64,000 nucleotides of DNA from Dolomedes plantarius (GCA_907164885.2 OU015493.1:122462693-122526692), one strand, 5' to 3'; shown: positions 20,667 to 33,726, counted from the stretch's first letter. Notes: generated from the letters alone by a model not told the origin. A program made the numbers and translations.

Positions 20667-23509
20667 AAATTAAAAATTTAAGTAATAGAAAATTATTTCT
20701 ACTCTACAAATGCATAAGTTAATCGTAAATGGAATTATAATTTAGTCCAGAAAGATCAGTACTGCTATTTGTTCGTTTACCATATCATGATTTGGAACAC
20801 TCTCGCAGTACATATGGAAGTATCCGCGAAAATTAACCAATGGTTCGATTCATTGGTATTTACTTCAGCTCGTTGTATCTCCTTTTTGATTTCAATATTT
20901 CATTTATAAAATTTTTCAGCATCCATATCATGTACAATAAGACAAAAAGAGAAAGTACACGTATTTATACAAGTATCGTCGCAGGTTTCAGTTTTAAATG
21001 CTCTTTATCACTGAGATAACGCCTAAATAATCAGAGGGGAAATTGAAAAGTACCTACTTTTTATTACATCACAGTCATCATTTTTGGATTTTGTTCTACT
21101 TATCGCGAGACAAGACTATCTTTACGGAAAACCACGGTGAACTTTCAGGTGCAGAACGCAACATCCGATAAGAGTTGATGCCTCTGATAAAAATTTTATA
21201 AGAAATTATAGAAACGTTTAAGATCTGTGACAGAAAATAAATTTTACATAGCAAATTTTATGGACCTATCACGTTGTTTTTTTCAGGCGTGATGTCACTT
21301 ATCACAAAGTGGTCCCTTATCACAAAGCTGTGGGAATTTTTTAGTTTAAGTAATGAGTCCCTTAAGTCTCAGAATCTTCATTTGAAACTTTTCCTACTGT
21401 GATGGGTCCATTCGTACAAATTATACTAGATGTTTTTCTTTTTTCTAGGTAAAGTTTGGTCTACAATCAACGTATGTGGTCTATGTTCCTAAATATGCAT
21501 ATATGTGTGTCTAGTATTTGTGTTTTGCAGCAGTAAAAGATAAATATTGTTTCTAGATGTGATTGTTTATTATTTCCATGTACTGAATTCATTAGAACTT
21601 TAACATCGATAACATACTGACTTCATGAAAAAGAAATATATTTTTTCTACATAAAACTATTTCAAAAGTATAAAAAGAAAAAAAAATTGTGTAAACAATA
21701 AACTACTCTCTTTTACTTTAAATGCAAAATAAATAAAAAGGAACTAGTGTTTTTTTTTCTGACATCCAAAACTGTTTTTCCTAGAATTTGCGTTTCGAAT
21801 TTTATCTCTACCAGATAACAATTGAAATTTCATAATTATTTTGTGGAATTCAGCGGAAAGAAATAAAAAACGAAAACAAACTTGCATGTTCTGTTAATTT
21901 TGTGTTTCCTTTTTCAAAATTTTCCCCGAAATTTAATTTAACCCATTTTCTTGTTGGGAACAATTTTTTTTTATTCCAACTAAGAAAATATTTCTGAAAA
22001 AGAGAATTTCGCGCAGTTACAGTTTTTTTTCTTAGCTGTTTATGGAATTCCAGTCTTTTTCCCATTTCACAATATCGTCTGCGCTGATAATAATCTCCGA
22101 ATCCCGCATCTTGCGGAATGGCTCGCAATTAAGTGTATCATTATGCTATATGACATCGATGGCTGGTTGTCAGGTTAATGTTCGAACGTACTAGAGCTAT
22201 TTAATGACATCACCATTTCGGAATTCCTTTGATGAGAAGAAATTTATCCTGGGAGCCAGCATAAAGTTCTCCAGCCTTGGCAACCTCTGGTTACTAAGAG
22301 ACGGAAACCTTCAATTAAGTGGAAACCGAAGGACACAGAACCTGCCCTGCTTTTGTTCCGTTGAAAGTTGATCTTCCTTTGACAGATTAATCTTGTTGTT
22401 TTGAGGTTTTCTAATCGGAACGTGAAATTAAATTTTTATAAATGACACTCTTAAGTTCTTTATTCGCATTTAAATGAATTTTTTTAATGTATCGTAAAAG
22501 TGCAATTGTTAAAATTTTTTGACGTTAAAATGAACGCAGTATGGGCACTGAAAAATTGTTTCATTTTACAAGCTATGTTTGCAAACATTAATTAAAAAGC
22601 ATGTGAAATTTTCGTTTTAATCTATGAGAATACCTCGATGTTTTATAATTTGACATTTTATTTGTTCTTACAGGAATTGAAAGAATTTCAGGTAGATTAA
22701 TGTTCCATTTAATTGTTGTTCCTTGAGATATTTGTGGAAGTACGGATTTTTCAAATTTACGGTTTTTTGAGCTTTATTTCATAAAAATAAAGCAATTTTC
22801 TCTTATTGTTAAAACTAATTTGAAAACAGTAATGTAAGAATTAAATATTTTATTTATTTTTAGATTTAAGAAGTTATTATTAGATTTGAATGTTCAAATC
22901 TCCACAAATTTTTTATTATAATATTACTATAATTTAGACGGAAAATTTTTGTTATTTCAAATAACTGGATCAAAAATTTAGTTGAAATGAAAAATTTAAA
23001 AACAACTGAGCGAAAATTTGAAATTTTAGGTTTTAAAAAATACTTTTATTTTGTTAGTTCTAAAAGATCTCCCCCCCCCTGATTTTCAGTAAAATTCCTA
23101 TCTCATTTCATTGTTAATCTATGCCCCTCCCCCCCGACACTAATAGGTGTCATTTTGGCATAAAGAGGAATATTTGAAGTTCCCTTTACGTGGAGCTGGT
23201 CTTGAAAGGATTAATGATTTTTTTTTCTCTATGAAATATTTAACTGTGTGCTTCATTAAAGAATACATTACAAATACACATTCTACTTATTTTCACTAAA
23301 TAATAAAATAAAGAAAACTGCGTATTTTATAACGAAGGATAGCATAAGATATACTTACTTCCAAAATGGTTCCTGTTTTTTTTCAAACATCAATGGAACA
23401 TCTCCGATATACAGGAAGTCTTAAATTTACAAATGTCTTTTCTAATCCCTCGGCATCCATGAAGGAAAGACTTCATTGCATTCGAAACTGGTGAGGAAAT
23501 TTTTTTCGA
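20667..23509. other. Non-coding interval
   Basis: AT-rich, with long T- and A-runs and C-runs at about 23070 and 23130. No gene recognised. The frame 22128-21850 (minus, 92 residues) has no domain I recognise. Confidence 0.5.
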
Positions 23510-23929
23510 CACTGCTATGTACAAACCCCATTAAATTCGCTCACCTCAATGTTAACCTATGGGAAAAATTTGTCCAAAGCTTGCAGACTTGAATTTAAAG
23601 ATTTTTAAAAAAATTACCCCGTAATAGAGAAAAAATTTTACACCTTGGAAGATTTATCGTTCTTTTTAAATTGCAAATATTTTAAAATTTATATTATTCT
23701 AGGGGGGGGGGGAATTTGGTATAGTGTGTTTTAAACACTCCCAAATCCTTTGGTGGACGAAATTTATAAAATGAATCCTGTTGCAAGGTGCAGAAGAGCT
23801 CAGGCTATTTGAAAATACCATTTTTATTGAATTATCAGCATTTATGTAGTTGTCAATAGCAGACAAATTTTCTCCACAGGTTAACATTGAGGTGAGCACA
23901 GCCAATAGGATTGGTACACAGCAGCCTTA
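23510..23929 (-). repeat. MITE family R, copy 1
   Basis: Same family as 34790-35211. The left end has ATTCGCTCACCTCAATGTTA and the right end the inverse GGTACACAGCAGCCTT. Inner sequence includes AAATACCATTTTTATTGAAT and GGTGCAGAAGAGCTCAGGCT, matching the reverse strand of the other copies. Confidence 0.7.
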
Positions 23930-24410
23930 ACACTTTACATTTATTTGCATTTGAATATTTATAACCTAATAGTTAACGTAGTATATACTACACTACATGC
24001 TGACAGAAATCTCATCGTAATCAGAATTAGAGCATGGCTAGAAATGATTGAACGGTTTGTCATCATAGGAGAGGGTGGAAAACTCACGAGGGAAATAACA
24101 ACAATAATAAAAAAAAATCATCGCAAGCTTATCGTTATGTTGGAGAGCAGCTCTGTTTATTTAAACATATTTTTTTTCCAACGGCGAAAGATAAATGTGT
24201 TTGCATTATTCGTAACTCAAGCGAAGCATTTCCGCTAACAGATAGCGGTGAAAGATACTTTCGTCTGAAAAAAATAAGATCGCTTTGCAAGTGTCACAAC
24301 ATATTTCGGAAAAGGAAAAATAAAACGTTTGCTTGCAACCGGAATTTTCGCTATTTTTTTGCTTGGCCGCCAGTCACTGCAAATGAAAATGTTACAAATT
24401 TGCTACAAAG

Positions 24411-25130
24411 AAACTCCGTAAACTATGTAAATATAGGACAGGGCATAAAATTGAATTAAAATATCAATTAAAAATTCATTAATAAAAACTGAAGACTCTT
24501 TAATGTCGCCCGATTATAATACTAGTTCTAGTTAATGTTCGGGACAATTAGAGCAAAATTTGTGTACTAATATATCAATTAAAGGTCAATCAAGTAAAAC
24601 TGAATACTTTTTTAACGTCACCCGATTATACTACCAGTTCTAGTTAATGTTCGGGACAATAAGAGCAAAATTTGAGGATTAGAATATCAATTAGAAATTA
24701 ATTTATTAAAACTGAATACTTATTTTATGCTACCTGATTATAATACCAGTTCTAGTCAATGTTCGGAGGGCAAAATTTGCGTATTCAAATACCGAATAAA
24801 ATTTAATTAATTAAAACTTAATAATTATTTAATTCCATCCGATTTTACTACCAGTTCGGGACAATTAGGGCAAACTTAGTGCATTGTAACTGCCCCGAAT
24901 ATTAATTAGAACTAATAGTACAATCGGTTAAAAAAGGCATTTTAATTAATTGATTTTTAATTAATATTTTAATGCGCAAATTTTACCCTAATTGTCCCAA
25001 ACATTATGTGAAACTGATAGTATAATCGGGTGGCATTAAAGAAGTATTCAATTTTCATTCATTGATTTTTGATTGGTATTAAAATTTAACGTTATCCCCT
25101 CTCCCGTGTAATAGATAGTTTACGGAGTTT
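24411..25130. mobile_element. Non-autonomous inverted-repeat element with internal tandem units
   Basis: The ends AAACTCCGTAAACTAT (24411) and ATAGTTTACGGAGTTT (to 25130) are inverted copies. Between them lie four direct units of about 110 bp, each with a CCCGATTATAATACCAGTTC-type block and a GTTCGGGACAATTAGAGCA-type block (24446-24885). Two units in the opposite direction follow (about 24886-25085). It is non-coding and resembles a foldback element. Confidence 0.7.
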
Positions 25131-25150
25131 ATTACTCAAATACATAACTA

Positions 25151-25872
25151 CTAGATGAATACCCGTACTTCGTTACGGAGTACATTCAAATTAAATACAA
25201 CGGTCAATGTATGCAATTGATGTAAAAAAAAAATATATATTTATAAAAATCGTAACGGATATTTTTATAGACAAAATAGTGTAGAAGAAAATATTCAAAT
25301 TAAATCTAATAGAACATACTAAAGAATATAGTACAGTTAATACAGTACAGTTTGAGGAACATATCTTTGACTGAATTTTAATATTTTTTTGGATAATGTC
25401 CAATCGTCTGCCACATTAGCAAGAAAAAAAATATTTTTTGTCTATTTCGTTGTTATGCACGTGACGCAAAATTAGTTTAAAGTATCACGAAAAGAAAAGA
25501 AACCACGTGATCAGCATTTAATAAATTAAATTCTAAAAATTAATCTTTAAAAATTCACCAAAAATCAGAAAAGGGAGGTAAAGATTCGAAAAAGATTTCA
25601 TTTGAAAGGAATTTTTATGATCTATCTCGTGATATAAACTTTATAACCCTCGGATTATTATCTTAAATGCAAACTTTAAAAAACTTTACAAAAACAGCTT
25701 AAAAATTTAATTTTAAAAAATCTTAGAAGAATTTTTCAAAAATCTTTCTTAGTGCACCCCTACACTATAAGAAGAATCGCCATGCAAAATTTCAACCCTT
25801 TAGGCCCAACGGTTTGGTCTGTGCGTTATATGTCAGTCAGTCAGTTATGGAACTGTTTTATATATATATAGA
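25151..25872 (-). mobile_element. Non-autonomous Helitron, copy A
   Basis: In element orientation (minus) it starts TCTATATATATA and ends GGGTATTCATCTAG. The end is preceded by a small hairpin (CCGTA, loop, TACGG) 11 nt before CTAG. The flanks are A on the 5' side and T on the 3' side with no target duplication, the Helitron signature. No Rep or helicase frame. 722 bp. Confidence 0.82.
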
Positions 25873-26840
25873 TTAAAACGTGTACCTATGGATATTTCGT
25901 GACGACTTCTTAAGTATAATAACGCAAATAGGCTCTTCTTGAAATGACAGTTTAATAATTTGTATTTTTTTCTTCCTATTTTCTGAAGCGAAACAAATTT
26001 AATGCCCCAAGCCTGCCAATCATTGGTTTTTTTTTCATTATTCAAATATGTTTTTCTTGAGAAGACTTTGCGATGTCCGATACGGAAAAACACAGCTTAT
26101 GGTGTCAAGGCCAAACAGTGATGGAAATCCGGAGGTGAGAGCTTGATTTCCGAGTCAGACAAAAGTTGTTCAAAAAGTGACATGCTTTGCGAGTGAGGAT
26201 GTAAGGCAGAGTAACGTCATTGTTACGGAGGCGCACAAAGAAAACAAGTAATTTCGACCAGAGGCCCATCTGGGTCTCTCAAGACGAAGAACAAGAGGTT
26301 CATTAATGAAAATCATGACGTGTTTTGATGGGGTAATGATCGGTACACGTGCCCGGAAAGCGGGGTGAACAGTCTTTTTATGATAAAAGGACAAACACGG
26401 ATCAGAATGGGGAGCAGGGTTTGATCCCTTAGTGACAATATCGTTAGTTTTGAGTTGATTTTGTTGCCATTTTTTTTCTCCAAAATATTTTAATAGTTAG
26501 TAGAAATTTCTTTGTTTTTATGTCTAACTACCTTGCGACTGCAATATTTGAAGCTGTTATTGCCGACACTTCTTAAATGGGACGAAAATTGGACTCGGTC
26601 GAGTTAAACGAGGGACAACACTCAAGATGGTCGACAAGGCAACGCGAGTAATGAACATCGTATCTGTACAGATTTCTGTGTTAGAATAATGAGATTTAAC
26701 TCTCTCTGCTATCCAGATGAGTATGAATGGATTGGTATATAATCGTCAGAAAACACATTTTTTCTCAAGCATTTTGGGAAGCATGAAATAGATTTCAAAT
26801 AACTTTTGAAATCACTTTTAACATTATATATATAATGTAA

Positions 26841-26878
<38 letters not shown>
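25873..26878. other. Non-coding interval
   Basis: No gene recognised. It ends in a (TA)n run (about 26847-26876), the target of Tc1 copy 2. The frame 26394-26170 (minus) has no recognisable domain. Confidence 0.5.
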
Positions 26879-28283
26879 CACTGCTGGGCACTGTAAATGC
26901 AACACCCTGAAGGAAACATGCAAATAACATGAAATTTACAACATGCATTAGCGGAGGTGAGATAGGCAAATGATTAGAATTTCAGCGCAGACGCACATCA
27001 CGCGCACCTGTGGCGCTACTTCAAAGCGCTATTTAAGGCTTGGAGATTTCGACGATTTCAAGTTCGGCAATTGTGTTTTTCTTGTGGTTTTTTCAAAAAA
27101 CGATCAATTATGCCTCGTCGAAAACAGCGATCATCTTTTGATCAAGTATCCGAGTTCGACAGAGGAAGGATAGTGGCCTACCCAGATTGTGGATTATCTT
27201 TCAGGGAAATCGTTAGTCGTGTTGGACGAAACCAAACAACTGTAATGCGGATATGTGATCGTTGGATGCAGGAGGGTACGACGGACCGGCGTGTTCGATC
27301 GCATCCACCTCAGCGCACCACTTCACGTGATGACAGACAAATTGTGCGCATGGTAGTGACGGATCGCTCAGTCACATCACGAACCATAGCACAGCACATG
27401 CAGTCTGTAACGCATCATCCAGTGTCTGCGCGTACCATTCGACGCCGTTTACAGCAGAGTGGTCTGTCCGCAAGACTTCCATTGCTTTGTCTACCCTTGA
27501 CGCAGAACCATAGACGTCTCCGCCGCCAATGGTGCGATGACAGAAGGATGTGGACGGCAGAATGGAATGAAATTGTCTTTACTGACGAGTCACGCTTCTG
27601 TCTGCAACACCAGGATGGTCGCATTCGAGTCTGGAGACACCGGGAGGAGAGGATGCTGAACAGCTGCGTTATGCACCGCCACACTGGTCCTGCACCGGGT
27701 ATTATGGTATGGGGCGGTATTGGATATCACACTCGCACACCTCTAGTACGCATTGCCGGTACTTTAAACAGCCAGCGCTACATCTCCGAGGTGTTGGAGC
27801 CAGTTGTCCTTCCTTACCTTCAGGGCTTGCCCACAGCCATATTTCAACAGGATAATGCGCGACCACGCGTGGCACGCATTGTCCAACGGTTCTTCGTCAA
27901 TCGCCAGATTGAATTGCTTCCCTGGCCGCCTCGCTCTCCGGATCTTTCGCCGATAGAAAACATGTGGTCCATGGTTGCTCTACGATTGACCCAGATTCCA
28001 TCCCCAGCTGCCACAGCAGATCAACTTTGGCAACGTGTGGAAGCTGCTTGGTCTGCTGTACCCCAAGAACTCATCCAAAGTCTCTTTGAATCAATGCCGA
28101 GGCGTGTGGCAGCGGTGATCTCCAACAATGGCGGCTACTCTGGCTACTGATTTTGGCAGGAACCGCACTTCGCAGAAGTCTATAAATTTAATCATTTGAT
28201 ACTTGGTCAACATGTTATCTACAAAATAAATTTTGTTGTGATATCTCTTGTCTTTCTTGGCGTTGCAATTTGGGTGGCCAGCA

Positions 28284-28286
<3 letters not shown>
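26879..28286 (+). mobile_element. Tc1-like DNA transposon, copy 2
   Basis: 1408 bp, flanked by TA (26877-26878 and 28287-28288), inserted in a (TA)n microsatellite. Its terminal repeats (CACTGCTGGGCACTG left, GGTGGCCAGCAGTG right) and body match copy 1 closely. Confidence 0.95.
27110..28150 (+). CDS. Tc1-like transposase, copy 2 (intact)
   Basis: 346 residues, starting MPRRKQRSS at 27110. The open frame extends upstream to 27071, but this start matches copy 1. The domain layout is the same: two helix-turn-helix regions in residues 20-110, then D159 (FTDESRF), D248 (QQDNARPR) and E283 (SPIENMW). Residue 253 is R instead of the usual H after the second Asp (DNARPH in copy 1 and most of the family), which may lower activity. 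There is no stop or frameshift. With copy 1 this suggests recent, perhaps continuing, transposition of the family. Confidence 0.95.
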   Translation: MPRRKQRSSFDQVSEFDRGRIVAYPDCGLSFREIVSRVGRNQTTVMRICDRWMQEGTTDRRVRSHPPQRTTSRDDRQIVRMVVTDRSVTSRTIAQHMQSVTHHPVSARTIRRRLQQSGLSARLPLLCLPLTQNHRRLRRQWCDDRRMWTAEWNEIVFTDESRFCLQHQDGRIRVWRHREERMLNSCVMHRHTGPAPGIMVWGGIGYHTRTPLVRIAGTLNSQRYISEVLEPVVLPYLQGLPTAIFQQDNARPRVARIVQRFFVNRQIELLPWPPRSPDLSPIENMWSMVALRLTQIPSPAATADQLWQRVEAAWSAVPQELIQSLFESMPRRVAAVISNNGGYSGY

Positions 28287-28364
<78 letters not shown>

Positions 28365-29108
28365 CGTGTGCGTGGCTTGGTCCAAAAAGATCCTAAGTCA
28401 GTTTCCTCCAAGATGACTTTTTTTGCTTATGTCTCTTAAAAAAATATTATTTTCAGTGTACGAAGTACCAAAGTCTGTCCGAAAGGCCGTGATTTTCCAT
28501 TAGGCCCAGTAGGCCCGGGCCTAGAGGCCCCCGAATGTTGGGGGATCCCCAAAATTTTGATTTTAAAAGAAAACATTCACAATTTTTTTTTATTTTACCT
28601 TTTTTAATAGCAATTTTTTTATACATCCTTTCAAATTTGATTGATAGGTTCATCATATGTATAGTTTTATGTAAAGTTCATCATATGTATGTTATAGTGT
28701 ATATAAGGGATTAATAAGTTTTTCTGGTTGCATTGTATTGGTGTTTTAATGATGAAGTTTATATGTTGTATTGCTTTTTGTTATTTGATAATGTTCTAGG
28801 CTTCTACGCTTCAAATAGCCAATTCTTGGTAAAATGGTACTTTCACAATGATTCATGATTATTTTTTTTTTGTGTGTGAATTTTGGAAATTTACGCCCAC
28901 ATCAGTGTTAGGGGGCCCCCATCCCGAGTTATGCCTATAGTCAAGGATTTTCTATATCGGACCCTGCTGTCGGATGCGTAAAAAGTGTTTTCTAAACCAT
29001 TGTACAGACATGGGCACTTCCCAAATTGAAAAGAAGATTTTTTAAAGAGAGATAAGCAAACAAAGTCATCTTGAAAAAAACTGACTTAGGCACTTCTTGT
29101 ACCAAGTG

Positions 29109-29188
<80 letters not shown>
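28287..29188. mobile_element. Inverted-repeat element bounded by mirrored microsatellites
   Basis: Left side: (TA)n then (GT)n (28287-28375). Right side: (AC)n then (AT)n (29108-29188), a mirror image. Inward of these, 28376-28480 and 29000-29106 are inverted copies, sharing CCTAAGTCAGTTT, CAAGATGACTTT and TTTGCTTAT in order. The interior holds GC-rich blocks (AGGCCCGGGCCTAGAGGCCC at about 28511; GGGGGCCCCCATCCCGAG at about 28911) that may be ends of a second, nested element. There is no coding sequence. Confidence 0.65.
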
Positions 29189-29192
<4 letters not shown>

Positions 29193-29803
29193 CCAAATCC
29201 GAGCGACGGGTAGGTATTCTAAAAAGTGAATTTCAAATACAGAAATAAATATGCCAGTTACCTCAAATTGAATAATAGAAATTTATATAACATCAAATCT
29301 TCAGTACACTTTCTCGAAACTTGCAGAAATGTAGACAAAATAAAAGCGTTGAATCTTCGCTGGAAGCTAACAATTCCAGCACCTACGAACTTTTCATTGA
29401 CATGGAGGAATTCAGACACAATAATTAATTACAATATAACAGTTATTAACAAGTAGCATACGACCTTAAAATTTCCCTCCTTCTAAGGACCTCGTCTTAA
29501 ACCAGCCGAGACTAAAACTTTACAGAAGGAGAATCACCTGTTGAAAGCAGTCAACCGATCGCATCAAAACCAACTTTAGAACTGAACTTTTTATTCCAGA
29601 CTCTTATTCACCTAGGAAACAAAACCTGTGTTGCCCCACCGCTCAACCAAACAATTTTCCAACAATAGACCCAAGAGCAGGATTTATTACTTATTCCATG
29701 GTAGACGCATGAACGTGCTAAATCATTGTTTTTATTTATTGTGGACTCCAAAACATCGCATAAAGGCGATAACATGCCAAGTTGGCCCCTAACTCGTAAC
29801 AAT

Positions 29804-29877
<74 letters not shown>

Positions 29878-31258
29878 GTGTGTGGGGCTTGATATATATA
29901 TATATACATACATACACACACAATAAAATTCCTCTGTGGTGTCTAGAGGAAAAAATTGAGTTAAAAAGATGCAGATCTTTTTATTTTTTATTTTTAACTT
30001 GATTTTCTAAACATCTACTTTCGATCTTTATTATATTACTTTTAAAAATAAAAATAAAATGTTTTTTTTAAGAGGGTCATTTAAAACCCAATAAAGAAAC
30101 TTTAATCAAAAGAATTTGCTTTTTTTGCAGCTATTCATAAAAGGAAAATGTAGAAATGTGTTAAACTTATGCCTCTGGAATTAGGTAAAAATATTAATAG
30201 TGGTGCTCACTCTGCATAGTGGTTGGAGTACCATGCTTCCTCCGGTGAAGATCTTGGACAAATCTGGACATCCCCTGATTGGGAACAATGTTGGTTTCGT
30301 ATTAGTTACTTCCGTAATAAAGTAGTGAACAGAAGTTAATACGTGGGCGAACATCCTCAGGATAAGTGCCTACCACATTGTGAAAAAACGTGAATGAAAA
30401 GTAAGTACTTTAAACAACATGTCGGTTACCCGCCAGATTTAAATTCGTCAACTCTAGAAATATCCTATATCAATAACCATTGTATGAAAACCTATCAGAA
30501 AAACCATGTTTGATAACATGGGTGTAGCGAACTTAAAATTTATGTTATTATTCGGATGTAATTGCAAACATTATCTTAATTTTTTTAAAAGAAAGCACTG
30601 ACAAATGCCGTGATTTATACAAAGCTCCTGATTTATGAATTTGGGTAATTTAAGAAATGAATTGAAACTACTGACTTTATCTCTGCAATATCTTTCAACG
30701 TACACTACCTTGCAGTATTAATAGAGAGTAAGATATTTTCATATTCCATAACAGGATGTTTTTGTGCGATGGGGGCAGCTGTATATCCCCACAGGGAATT
30801 ATTAATTAGAGCTTCCACATACACTAAATATCTACTTTTTCTATGTAACAAAATATGAAAGGTATTTTTAATAATTTATATGATACTCATAAATGTACAC
30901 ATATGACACAATTCCTCTGAAATATATGTTTTGATAAATAAACGTTTAAACAAATATGACGGACACCCGTCTGCTTTAAATTCATTAACTTTAGAATATC
31001 CAATATTAATGACACTTGCATGAATACTTCTCCGAAATAATGTTTATGTTGTAAAATATGAAGTGTGTTGTGAACTTCAAATTTCCATCATCATATCTTC
31101 TAAAACTCTCTCTGTCTTAAAATAATAGCAAACAGCGAAGTACTGTCAAATTCCATATAAATTGTATTTCCATGTGGATGGGTAGTGGTTACTATGTAAC
31201 TCATGTTACGGACATGCGTTACTGTCAAATTTCTTATTAATGGAATGTGTAGATAAAT

Positions 31259-31348
<90 letters not shown>

Positions 31349-32271
31349 TTTCTAAAAGTTTCTTTTTCTGTTTTATCTCTTTTTCTCCCTTCATACTTAA
31401 CCAAAATCGATAAATGAGGTACCATTTTAAAGATTAAGATCTCCACTTCTTGCAAATTGATAATCTAGAATTACACATCTTATTGTTTGTTTAAAAATTG
31501 AAGTATAAGCATTATAAACAATTTTTCTTCCCCTAGATGGCGCGCGCTAGTCATTTATTTTACCACTATCAATCGCACTGAAATTTTAAATTTAAAAATC
31601 GTTTGCTTTTATTATCATTCTGAGATTTTATTAATGAGTTTCTTTATTGGCAACATCCGCGTACATTATTCTTTTTGCATAGAAAAACCATATATATTAT
31701 TTGTAAAAGGTGATTATTTGTGACAATCCCTTTCTCTCCCTTCATACTTATTCAAAATCGATAAATGATGTACCATTTTAAAAATTAAGTTCTCCGCTTC
31801 TTACGAATTGTTAATTCCGAATGGCACATTGTATTGTTTGGTTAAAAATCGAAGTGAAAAATTGACTTTTTTGGCCTTAAAGTTCTTTTTCTGGATTCGT
31901 CGAAATGGTACGGTCAAATAGTGTGCACAAAGAGGTTTTGTAATGTAAAGATCACATTTTCCATGAGTTTGTGTCATATTTAACTTTAATATTGTCTACA
32001 AAGTTATATTTACGTGTACATATCTCATGTTACCATGTTTTGTCTTATGCTTCACCTCCAATATTGTGGCCAAAGGAGTTTTGTAATTAGTTTTGTATTA
32101 TCCTTACGCACCATTGTTATTTGACAAATAAACAATTGCTACAAATGAACCGGTTCTTCGTTCATCCTACTACAAACCACCAACCTCGTCATATAATTTA
32201 TCGTATTTTAATCGCATGCGAAAGGGTCGCACGGGTCACTTGGTTGGTATATATATACACACAGTGCTCAA
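29189..32271. other. Non-coding interval with microsatellites and diverged direct repeats
   Basis: No gene recognised. It contains a palindromic microsatellite (AC)n(AT)n(GT)n at 29803-29883 and a long (TA)n at 31263-31347. Two pairs of diverged direct repeats occur: about 30413-30520 with 30949-31050, and 31375-31505 with 31728-31862 (the latter sharing CAAAATCGATAAATGA). Confidence 0.6.
31263..31347. repeat. (TA)n microsatellite
   Basis: About 85 bp of uninterrupted TA dinucleotides, among the longest in the window. Confidence 0.95.
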
Positions 32272-32558
32272 TTTCTAGAAATAGAGGTGGTGGAACTATA
32301 TAGTTTCCGGGATGTGTGGGAGTATTCCAAATTATTGGCCTGAAAACAAGAAATATTTGGCTATACAAAAACTTGAACCTTTTTACTAAATTCCAAGTTT
32401 TATTTTGCAAAACAAGTACAAAAATGTATTGTAGTAAAGTAAAGTAATAGAAGTAATAAAAGTGATTGAATAAATGTTTTTAACTATCGTAATTTTTTTT
32501 ACCTAAAGAGAGGTACTGGAACACTATTCCGGCGCGTTCCGCCTCAAATCGAGTCCTG
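32272..32558. mobile_element. Possible short hAT-like MITE
   Basis: The left end CAGTGCTCAATTTC and right end (inverted) CAGGACTCGATTTG resemble each other. The 8-bp flanks TATACACA and TATAAATA agree at six positions. Non-coding. (AAAT)n and (TA)n runs follow (32560-32635). Confidence 0.4.
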
Positions 32559-32560
32559 TA

Positions 32561-32638
<78 letters not shown>

Positions 32639-33174
32639 AAAATAGAATTCAAATTTTTTTCTATTAAAATACTTTGGAGTTTCTGTCTTGAGACTCAAAT
32701 GCACCTATAAACGTAATTGACGATTATGAGAAAAATAATGTAATTTAATGTTGCCTTAAAAATGGCTTCCATTTGAATCGTAAATGTGACTGTTCACAGT
32801 ATAACTGGCATTTTTTCCTTTTTAAAGTTATGCCACAGACCAACAAACTTTGCATTGAGACACTTCTGTTTTTCACTCCCTCCTCTCCAGTCATAGACCG
32901 CAGGAATAATAAGAGATCAACACATTCGAAAAGGCCGTTTTCATGGCATAAGTAAAGAACACAAGTGTTTCCACTTCAGAAACCCAAGGGCACAAAGGGT
33001 TCAAACCGCGATGCGGACGCAATACGACCGAGTTCTCATATTTCACTGAGTAATGTTTTCTCCGATTTCACGAACAGTTCTTTTTTTGATGGAAACCTGC
33101 GGCTTGTTTTACGAATTGTTAATGAGCAGGAATTGTAAAGTTTGATTGTAATTCATTAATTTTTTAAAAACTTA
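32559..33174. other. Non-coding interval
   Basis: (AAAT)n then (TA)n at 32560-32635. The rest is unremarkable, and the frame 32773-32955 has no domain. Confidence 0.5.
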
Positions 33175-33588
33175 CCGTATTTACAGACCGTAAGACGTAC
33201 CTTTTTACATGAAAAAATCGACTTAAAATTGGGATGCGTCTTAAGGTACGAAGGTAACATTAAAATAAAAGGGATGTTTTATTGTATTATATCTATTTAT
33301 TATATGAAGTCCTTATTTGAATAGTGGTCCAACTCCATTCTTGTTCATTTTTAGACACAGAGCCTTAAAGTCTAATGAGTGCTGAGAAATGACTGCTGAT
33401 GTCTGATTAGTAATGCCCTCTGTTGGCAGCAGAAAAAAGCTGGAGGTGTACCAGTTTGAAAATAAGATAGACATGACTTGTATGAACATGAAAGTGAGGC
33501 TAACTCCATTTTTTTAAAAAGGGGAGTTAGCCCACTATTCAAATAAGGCCTTCATAAATATTATATATATTTTATCTATATTATTCAT

Positions 33589-33650
<62 letters not shown>

Positions 33651-33726
33651 TTAACAAAATACAAAATATTCTTTTCTAAACATCCTCCCATAAATTTGAT
33701 GTGTGTCTTATCGTCTGAAAATACGG
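33175..33726. mobile_element. Tc1/mariner-superfamily MITE with a nested inverted-repeat element
   Basis: The outer ends CCGTATTTACAGACCGTAAG and the inverse CTTATCGTCTGAAAATACGG are flanked by TA (33173-33174 and 33727-33728). Inside, 33306-33336 and 33527-33557 form a second inverted pair (GTCCTTATTTGAATAGTGG), suggesting a nested MITE. A (TA)n run lies at about 33594-33648. Confidence 0.7.

Noticed and set aside
30200..30400. GTGGTTGGAGTACC-like stretch considered as a degenerate tRNA or SINE head
   Set aside because: No convincing B box or cloverleaf could be folded by eye.
31206..31455. Open frames rich in Ile-Tyr repeats, also at 28091-28439, 29608-29926, 41520-41702 and 47313-47657
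   Set aside because: They are translations of (TA)n and (GT)n microsatellites and have no gene-like features.
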